Assembly: GCA_021783475.1 (NCBI GenBank)
Contig: JAJXTU010000002.1
Span: forward strand, 1-60,479
From: a bacterium
Lineage (GTDB): Bacteria; Thermodesulfobiota; Thermodesulfobiia; Thermodesulfobiales; Thermodesulfobiaceae
Reading direction: 5' to 3'
Length of the DNA stretch: 60,479 bases
Below are positions 1 through 8,242 of the stretch, piece after piece. Each line of letters opens with the position of its first letter. Within the stretch, counting starts at the first letter, position 1. The position numbers were made by a program, and so were the translations under genes. The notes below the pieces were generated by a model. That model was not told the origin of the DNA, ran no database searches, and saw only the letters and a list, made by a program, of their open reading frames with translations.

Positions 1-3
1 AGT

Positions 4-3000
4 GTTAGAGAAATTCCCTGATGAATAAGGGATTGCGACATACACCCTTGAAATCTCCTAAAGCATCTGCTATTATTGTTAGAGAAATTCCCTGATGAAT
101 AAGGGATTGCGACTTATTTAATATTCTCCTGAGTAAAATTCATTTTTAGTCAACTGGTTAGAGAAATTCCCTGATGAATAAGGGATTGCGACTTGGGATA
201 AACCCGTATTTATACAAAGACAAACTTAAGTTAGAGAAATTCCCTGATGAATAAGGGATTGCGACTAAATGTACAAGTTTTCAGTGTAACACTTTTCTTG
301 ATAACTGTTAGAGAAATTCCCTGATGAATAAGGGATTGCGACCCGTCATACTGTACGAAAAACCCTTGATCGGTTTTGACTGTTAGAGAAATTCCCTGAT
401 GAATAAGGGATTGCGACTCTATAATAGAACTCGGGATAACCCTTATCCCAAGTTAGTTAGAGAAATTCCCTGATGAATAAGGGATTGCGACCTGAATCGG
501 GGAAGTGAAGGTTTAAATCTCCACCACTCTTAGTTAGAGAAATTCCCTGATGAATAAGGGATTGCGACTATATATCAATAGTCATTCTAATTACCTTCCT
601 TTCTTGTATGTTAGAGAAATTCCCTGATGAATAAGGGATTGCGACCCAATTATTTCTATAGGCCTTAACGCCTATACAAGAAAGGTTAGAGAAATTCCCT
701 GATGAATAAGGGATTGCGACTTTATAGGGACTCTTTTGCGAGTCCCTTTTTCAATAACGTTAGAGAAATTCCCTGATGAATAAGGGATTGCGACTTTCAA
801 CTTGTCATTTTTCATTACTTTACCTCCCTAACATGTTAGAGAAATTCCCTGATGAATAAGGGATTGCGACTTTTTACCACTCTTAGACTCACTATACAGT
901 GAGTCTAAAGGTTAGAGAAATTCCCTGATGAATAAGGGATTGCGACTTGTATAGAGATTCAACCCAATGCTAACAATCTTATTATCGATGTTAGAGAAAT
1001 TCCCTGATGAATAAGGGATTGCGACTCATTGAGAATGACTTCAAGCTTAAAGTCCTTCAGGTCTATGTTAGAGAAATTCCCTGATGAATAAGGGATTGCG
1101 ACTTTATTATATTTTTCTTTCAAAATTCCAAATATTCTTTTAGTTAGAGAAATTCCCTGATGAATAAGGGATTGCGACTTTAATTGAATAGTATAATTAC
1201 CACCCATTTCTCCCATGTTAGAGAAATTCCCTGATGAATAAGGGATTGCGACTTTATGTTTATTTTTCTGTCTATTTCGTTTATTTCTATTTCTGTTAGA
1301 GAAATTCCCTGATGAATAAGGGATTGCGACTCTTTCTGAATAAGAATACCAGACAGGCATTTTATAAATGTTAGAGAAATTCCCTGATGAATAAGGGATT
1401 GCGACTTTTTTTAAGCGTTTTAGCAAAATCAGGATCGACCTCACTAATTAAAGTTAGAGAAATTCCCTGATGAATAAGGGATTGCGACTTGTTATCTATC
1501 ACTACTGCAAGCCTCTTAAACTTATCGTGTTAGAGAAATTCCCTGATGAATAAGGGATTGCGACTTCTCTATTAGACCATAAGAGTATCTTTCTATCATA
1601 TCGTTAGAGAAATTCCCTGATGAATAAGGGATTGCGACATATTTGCCATCTCTGGCAAATTGCAGTAACTCTTGTTAGAGAAATTCCCTGATGAATAAGG
1701 GATTGCGACTGTCATTTAATGCCAACTGGCGATTTCCGCCAGTTGTAAACGTTAGAGAAATTCCCTGATGAATAAGGGATTGCGACTCATTTTTCACTCT
1801 CCCTTGAATCAGATTTGTAAAACTACTAGTTAGAGAAATTCCCTGATGAATAAGGGATTGCGACTTTTGTTTTCCTTTTTCATTTTGCACTCTCCTAGTT
1901 AGAGAAATTCCCTGATGAATAAGGGATTGCGACCAATGCTTTCGAGGGATATCATTCTTTACTGGGCAATCCAGTGTTAGAGAAATTCCCTGATGAATAA
2001 GGGATTGCGACTACACCGAACATCTTTTCATACAGTTTTGTTATTCTATTGGTTAGAGAAATTCCCTGATGAATAAGGGATTGCGACAATCATACAAGTT
2101 GCATTTCTTACAAATTTGATAATATCAGTTAGAGAAATTCCCTGATGAATAAGGGATTGCGACTAATCTTCCAATGTCTATGGGGTATTTCATTCTTTAT
2201 AGTTAGAGAAATTCCCTGATGAATAAGGGATTGCGACTATGTTACATATTCCGATAACTCATCTAATAGTTCTGATGTTAGAGAAATTCCCTGATGAATA
2301 AGGGATTGCGACAAACTCTAACTCCACTGAAAACATAGGTAATCTTCCCTCAGGTTAGAGAAATTCCCTGATGAATAAGGGATTGCGACATCTAATAGTT
2401 CTGATATTCTTGTTATTGGTCTCATACTATAGTTAGAGAAATTCCCTGATGAATAAGGGATTGCGACTTAACTTCCTGTGCCAGGGTCTTGTTTTCTACA
2501 ATCGCTTTTAAGTTAGAGAAATTCCCTGATGAATAAGGGATTGCGACTTACTCATATTCACTTGACCAACTTTTTTAGACATTTTTTGTTAGAGAAATTC
2601 CCTGATGAATAAGGGATTGCGACTTGTTACCGCACACCCTACACTTCATTTTTTTCTCCTTCGTTAGAGAAATTCCCTGATGAATAAGGGATTGCGACAT
2701 AACCATATCTCCTACTCGGAACGGGTGGTTATTCTCGTTAGAGAAATTCCCTGATGAATAAGGGATTGCGACATAATTACTTCGTTACTCCCAATCTCTA
2801 AATATTCTATCTGTTAGAGAAATTCCCTGATGAATAAGGGATTGCGACTTAAAAGTATAAACTCCTTCGCTCATTTTTCTATAGGTTAGAGAAATTCCCT
2901 GATGAATAAGGGATTGCGACCCAAGAAAGGTAATCATATAACATTTACCAACTTCCATTTTGTTAGAGAAATTCCCTGATGAATAAGGGATTGCGACTCT

Positions 3001-3909
3001 GTATCACATTCTGCCAACTCATCTAACAAACCCGATATGTTAGAGAAATTCCCTGATGAATAAGGGATTGCGACCTACCGTTGGTATAAACCCGTGTTTA
3101 TACAGTAACAAGCTGTTAGAGAAATTCCCTGATGAATAAGGGATTGCGACTTTCTATTAGCTCAAGCCCAGCCTGATTAAACAATGCTAATGTTAGAGAA
3201 ATTCCCTGATGAATAAGGGATTGCGACTCATCAATCCTATTCCCGCATACCCTACACTTCATGTTAGAGAAATTCCCTGATGAATAAGGGATTGCGACGT
3301 AAACATAAAGATTTTCCGTGTAACCTTTTTCTTGATAGTTAGAGAAATTCCCTGATGAATAAGGGATTGCGACTATACTTTCTATTGCTAATCTATTTAC
3401 GATTAGCAAATTTCCAGGTTAGAGAAATTCCCTGATGAATAAGGGATTGCGACATTACCTCCTTTTATTTTTCCTTTAACAAAGGGACTCTCTGTTAGAG
3501 AAATTACCTGATGAATAAGGGATTGCGACTTAAAATAGAACTCTGAGAAAAATAAATTCAAAATCTGATGTGTTAGAGAAATTCCCTGATGAATAAGGGA
3601 TTGCGACGTTTTCTTGGTCTTCACTTTCATACATCTGAAGAAGTTTTGAGTTAGAGAAATTCCCTGATGAATAAGGGATTGCGACAGATAATCTGAAAAC
3701 AAATAATCTGGCATTGTATTGTTAGAGAAATTCCCTGATGAATAAGGGATTGCGACTTCAAAAACATAACCCCTGCCGCTCTTTAGACCAACCTTTGTTA
3801 GAGAAATTCCCTGATGAATAAGGGATTGCGACACATCTTCATATTTTGGTTTAAATATTTCTTCTGGTTTAATGTTAGAGAAATTCCCTGATGAATAAGG
3901 GATTGCGAC
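4..3909 (+). CRISPR. CRISPR array, 52 repeats / 51 spacers within the window, truncated at the left edge
   Basis: 36-bp repeat GTTAGAGAAATTCCCTGATGAATAAGGGATTGCGAC repeated at 4, 78, 157, 230, 307 ... 3874; spacers 33-47 nt. Repeat contains the inverted stem TCCCT/AGGGA and ends in ATTGCGAC, which resembles the 8-nt 5' tag of type I-B/III crRNAs. This suggests the + strand is the crRNA strand. The only variant repeat (3494) is near the right end, consistent with a trailer end there. Strand is inferred. Confidence 0.98.
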
Positions 3910-4025
3910 TAGCCCGATCCTCTGAGATCTTATATTTTGGGCGACGATACCCTTATTTCCATTTTTAAATTTTGCTTTTTTATTTATAAAATATCTTTTA
4001 AAAATTAAAAAAGGGAGGTTTTTTA

Positions 4026-4463
4026 ATGGGAAAAAATTCAAATATCTCTGAATTAGAAGCGTTTGATCAGGTTGAGGTTGAATCATCATCCATGGTTATT
4101 ATTGCAAGAATATTAAATGATGAATGTGATATTTTAGAGAAAAAATATGGTGGAACCCACCATTTATATAATCTATTTGAATGGGAAGATGATTTTTCTC
4201 AAATTACTACGCCAGATTTTTAAATATTACCAGATGGGGTAAGTAGACTTATAGCCTATTCTGGCTCAGATGAAAAATTCATACTTGATTTAAAAAGGTG
4301 TGCAGCTGTTTATGTGTCTTGCAGTAAAAAAGTTATGCCTGTATTTAAAGTTATAAAATATTTGCCTTTGCCAATATCAAATAATGATGTATTAAATTTT
4401 ATAAAAAAAGAAGGCGGCAAAGTCATCTATACAAAGAAAGTAAGCAAAAATGACATTAATTAA
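4026..4463 (+). pseudogene. Hypothetical protein ORF interrupted by a single in-frame TAA (4221-4223)
   Basis: AGGGAGG upstream of ATG 4026; 65 codons to TAA, then 79 further sense codons in the same frame (ILPDGVSRLIAYSGSDEKFILDLKRCAAVYVSCSKKVMPVFKVIKYLPL...) to TAA 4461-4463. Confidence 0.6.
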
Positions 4464-4502
4464 AAAATAAGTTTATACTTTATTATTATGTCGTTTTGAG
4501 GG

Positions 4503-4961
4503 GTGAATTATAAAATGTCAGTGGATCAAGATTTTAGTGAAAAGCTTGCTAAGAAATTTTTAATTGAATCTGAGCTGGTTAAAAAAATCTCTAAAGATAT
4601 CCGCAAAAAAGATTTTAAAAATATAAAAGATTCTTTAACTTCAGAATTGGTTGAAGAATCTTATGAGTTTAGTAAACAAATTGGATATTCTACCCAAGAA
4701 CTGCTATCAGATTTTGATAATGACGATTCTAATGAAATGATACTGAAAAATATTCTTAATAGGCTTAAAGCCGAGCTAAAATTAGAATCTAAAAAAGACG
4801 TTCAATTATCAAAAGATTTGCAGAATAAATATGAAACGAAGATATTATTACTTAAAAAATATTTTATCAAACCTTATAAGGAAGGCTATAACATAACTCC
4901 CAGGGATAGGTTGAAAGAAAAAGTTCTTTTAAATTTTATAAGAAATATTGTAGTGGTTTAA
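4503..4961 (+). CDS. Hypothetical charged/alpha-helical protein
   Basis: 152-aa ORF, GTG start or internal ATG at 4515; no family recognised. Confidence 0.6.
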   Translation: MNYKMSVDQDFSEKLAKKFLIESELVKKISKDIRKKDFKNIKDSLTSELVEESYEFSKQIGYSTQELLSDFDNDDSNEMILKNILNRLKAELKLESKKDVQLSKDLQNKYETKILLLKKYFIKPYKEGYNITPRDRLKEKVLLNFIRNIVVV

Positions 4962-5053
4962 AAATGATAATTATTAAAGGATCTGTAAAAGAGAAGTCAG
5001 TTATTTTTAATGAATTTATAATTATTTTGCAATAACAAATAGCTTTTATATTT

Positions 5054-8000
5054 TTATGATTTGCTTATTTCATTCGCGATTAATTCTGTTTGTTTTAATA
5101 CTGTTTCGGTAGCCAAGAGTTCCATATCTGGGGGATAGCCATATTTTCTTAGCGTTCTCTTTACTATAACGCGCAGCTTTGCTCTTGCGCTCTCTCTAAT
5201 CGTCCAGTCAATCGAGGCATTTTCTTTGACTCTTTGATATAGTACCACAGCAAGCTCTCTGAGCTTCTCTTTCCCCATCAAATCCTTTGCGCTTTGGTTA
5301 TCGGCCACAGCGGTATAAAAGGCATACTCGTAATCTGAAAGCCCCATTTCTTCTGGTTCTTTGTCTAAATCTTTGATTTCTTGGGCGAGCTTTATCAATT
5401 CATCTATTACTTGAACTGCAGTAAGTATTTTGTTTTGGTAGTTTTTTATGGATTTTTCCAGCATATTAAGTAAATTCTGACTCTGAACAAAACTTTTCAT
5501 TATTCTGCCCTTAATCTCATTATTAAGTAGTTTTTTTAAGATTTCGATAGCGATATTTTTGTGTTTCATATTTTTTACTTCCAGAAGAAATTCTTCTGAG
5601 AGAACAGAAATATCTGGTTTTTTAATGCCTGCAGCGTCAAATATATCGATTATCTGCTCGCTTACCAAAGCTTTATCTATTACCTGTCTTATGACTGTTT
5701 CCATCTCTTCATTTGTTTTTCCTCCCTCTTTAATCTCAAATTTCACCAATCTTGATTTTACCGCTTGGAAAAAAGCTACCTCCTCTTTAATAATCAATGC
5801 TTGCTCATGAGGGATTGCAATAGCAAATGATTTTGATAGAGCGCTTACCTCGTCTATAAACCTCTTTTTGCCATCTTCAAGGGAGAGAATGTGCTCTTCT
5901 GCAGCAAGAATTATAGATAACTTCTGTGATGTATCAGATGTAAAGTATTTTTGGTAATCAAAGCCATAAAACATCTGAGAGACGACTTCTCGTTTTTCCA
6001 TCATCACTGAAACGGCCTCATCTTGTATAATTGCCGGATCCCCTTTCCCGCCGCTTTCGGAATAGAAGGAAAGAGCCTCTTTGAGGTCAGATGCAAGCCC
6101 AAGATAGTCAACGATTAGGCCTGATGGTTTATCCTTGTAAACCCTATTTACTCTGGCAATGGCCTGCATTAGCGTATGACCCTTCATCGGCTTGTCAATA
6201 TACATTGTGTGCAAACAGGGGACGTCAAAACCAGTTAGCCACATATCGCGGACAATCACGAGCTTTAGCTCATCCTGGGGATTTTTCATCCTATCGCCAA
6301 GCAGTCTTCTTTGGCTTTTGTTGGTATGGTGTTTTGCAATTTCTGGGCCATCTGCTGATGATGAGGTTATTACCACTTTGATAGTGCCCCTTTTCAAGTC
6401 GTCGTTATGCCAGTTAGGGCGTATTTTGATTATCTCTTTGTATAGCTTGGCTGCACTTCTACGAGACATTGTTACAATCATTCCCTTTCCCTCAAACGCT
6501 TCCTGTCTTTGTTCGAAATGATACACAATGTCGCTGGCAAGCTGTTTTAAACGCTGTTTGCTCCCTACGATAGCTTCAAGCTTGGTCCATTTTGCTTTTA
6601 GCTTTTGTGTTTCTGTGAGCGTTTCATATTCAAGTTCTTCGTCCAATTCTTTTACTAATCTTTTGCCGTCCTCGGTTAAGCTTACCTTTACAAGCCGACT
6701 CTCATAGAATATGGGCACGGTGGATTTATCTCTTACTGCCTGAGCGATATCATATACATCAATATAGTTTCCAAAAACTGCAGGGGTATTTCTATCAGAT
6801 TTTTCAATTGGAGTTCCAGTAAATCCAATAAATGTGGCGTTGGGCAAGGCGTCACGTATGTATTTGGCAAAGCCGTATTTGATCTCTCCAGTTTGAGAGT
6901 CGATTTTAGCTTTAAATCCATATTGCGTCCTGTGTGCCTCATCAGCGATGACGATAATATTTTTTCGATCTGATAACATGTCGTAAGTATTATCATCATC
7001 GGGCTGAAATTTCTGGATAGTGGTAAAAACGATACCTCCGGACGCCACTTTCAAAAGTTGTTTTAAGTGCTCTCTATTTCTTGCCTGAACAGGATCTTGT
7101 CTTAGGATCTGTTTTGATGCTGCAAAGGTATCAAAGAGCTGATCGTCAAGGTCGTTTCTATCGGTAATTACCAAAATTGTAGGATTATCGAGCATCTGTA
7201 TAACCTTACCTGCATAAAAGACCATAGAAAGGGATTTTCCGCTTCCCTGGGTATGCCAGACAACGCCTGCTTTTTTGTCTCCTTTTGGTTGTGTTTTTGC
7301 GCTTGGGAGATAAGGATATTCGGGGTTGTCTTGAGAGATGTAGTCTGCATTAAGGCCTACAGCTCTTAGAGTGGACTCTGCTGCCTTGTTTACTGCATAA
7401 TACTGATGATATGCAGCAATCTTTTTACTTGTTTTTATATTAATTTGCCCTGTTTCTTCATCCTCTTTTTTGGATCTATCGAAAACAATAAAATATCTTA
7501 TCAAATCAAGAAGAGTCTCTTTATTAAGCATATTTGAAATTAATATTTCAATCTGACTTAAATGATGGGATGCTTCAGATCTACCATCGACTGTTTTCCA
7601 GGTCATAAAGCGATCGGTTCCGGCTGAAAGACTTCCAGCTTTTGCCTCAAGACCATCTGATATAATCAAAACTTCATTATATTTAAAAAGCGTTGGTATT
7701 GTATCTTTATAGGTTTCCAGCTGCCTAAATGCTGAGCGAATAGTAGCTTGTTCATCTGCAGGATTTTTTAGCTCCATTGTCACGATGGGTAGTCCATTTA
7801 TAAAAAGTATGATATCAGGCCTTTTATTAATATTATTTTCAACAACTTTAAATTGATTGACTACTAAAAATTCGTTGTTTTCTGGGTTGTTAAAATCTAT
7901 AAGCCAGACAAGATCTCCTCTTTCCTCTCCACCTTTACGATAGGTAACTTTAACGCCTTCTGTCAGCATACGATGAAATATCTCATTGCTGGCTATCAGT

Positions 8001-8242
8001 TCGGGGGAGTGAAATCGTCCAATCTCTTGAATGGCATATTTTAGAGCATCGAATGGGATCTTTGGGTTGATTCTCTCTAAGGCTTTTCCCAGCCTTTCAA
8101 ATAGGATCACATCTTCAAAGCTATTCCTTTCTGGATACTTTCCATCAGGTGCAATATCAGGTCCAAAAAGATAGCTATAGCCTTGATGTTTAAGAAGTTC
8201 AATTGCGAAGCTTTCAATTTGTGATTCAGATAATTTAGTCAT
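5054..8242 (-). CDS. hsdR: Type I restriction endonuclease subunit R
   Basis: 1062 aa; nuclease-like LFINGLPIVTMELKNP, Walker A HTQGSGKSLSM, DEAH box ADEAHRTQYG, SF2 motif GFTGTPI. Confidence 0.96.
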   Translation of the reverse strand: MTKLSESQIESFAIELLKHQGYSYLFGPDIAPDGKYPERNSFEDVILFERLGKALERINPKIPFDALKYAIQEIGRFHSPELIASNEIFHRMLTEGVKVTYRKGGEERGDLVWLIDFNNPENNEFLVVNQFKVVENNINKRPDIILFINGLPIVTMELKNPADEQATIRSAFRQLETYKDTIPTLFKYNEVLIISDGLEAKAGSLSAGTDRFMTWKTVDGRSEASHHLSQIEILISNMLNKETLLDLIRYFIVFDRSKKEDEETGQINIKTSKKIAAYHQYYAVNKAAESTLRAVGLNADYISQDNPEYPYLPSAKTQPKGDKKAGVVWHTQGSGKSLSMVFYAGKVIQMLDNPTILVITDRNDLDDQLFDTFAASKQILRQDPVQARNREHLKQLLKVASGGIVFTTIQKFQPDDDNTYDMLSDRKNIIVIADEAHRTQYGFKAKIDSQTGEIKYGFAKYIRDALPNATFIGFTGTPIEKSDRNTPAVFGNYIDVYDIAQAVRDKSTVPIFYESRLVKVSLTEDGKRLVKELDEELEYETLTETQKLKAKWTKLEAIVGSKQRLKQLASDIVYHFEQRQEAFEGKGMIVTMSRRSAAKLYKEIIKIRPNWHNDDLKRGTIKVVITSSSADGPEIAKHHTNKSQRRLLGDRMKNPQDELKLVIVRDMWLTGFDVPCLHTMYIDKPMKGHTLMQAIARVNRVYKDKPSGLIVDYLGLASDLKEALSFYSESGGKGDPAIIQDEAVSVMMEKREVVSQMFYGFDYQKYFTSDTSQKLSIILAAEEHILSLEDGKKRFIDEVSALSKSFAIAIPHEQALIIKEEVAFFQAVKSRLVKFEIKEGGKTNEEMETVIRQVIDKALVSEQIIDIFDAAGIKKPDISVLSEEFLLEVKNMKHKNIAIEILKKLLNNEIKGRIMKSFVQSQNLLNMLEKSIKNYQNKILTAVQVIDELIKLAQEIKDLDKEPEEMGLSDYEYAFYTAVADNQSAKDLMGKEKLRELAVVLYQRVKENASIDWTIRESARAKLRVIVKRTLRKYGYPPDMELLATETVLKQTELIANEISKS

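Noticed and set aside
492-910. 10-nt identity TAAGAGTGGT shared by spacers 7 and 12
   Set aside because: Too short in ~2 kb of AT-rich spacer sequence. Coincidence cannot be excluded.
418-3571. GAGTTCTATT shared by spacers 6 and 47 (EFYY/EFYF)
   Set aside because: Ten nucleotides only, with no extended alignment.
4-3909. Alternative array polarity (leader at the right edge, crRNA from the - strand)
   Set aside because: Not excluded but less likely. The + strand repeat ends in ATTGCGAC (5'-tag-like), and the only mutated repeat is near the right end, as expected for a trailer.
959-4089. Reverse-strand ORFs in the ORF track (161, 71, 97, 228 aa) with repeated VAIPYSSGNFSN / SQSLIHQGISLT
   Set aside because: They are translations through the CRISPR repeat array, not proteins. 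The repeat peptide is the 36-bp repeat read in frame. Only the spacer-derived pieces were used, as clues to target genes.
4964-5035. 23-codon ORF MIIIKGSVKEKSVIFNEFIIILQ after the 4503-4961 gene
   Set aside because: Too short and without clear RBS evidence; possibly the remnant of a lost gene.
5559-7350. Multiple + and - strand ORFs (60-109 aa) inside hsdR
   Set aside because: Antisense or out-of-frame to a clear long CDS; no SD or recognisable domain.
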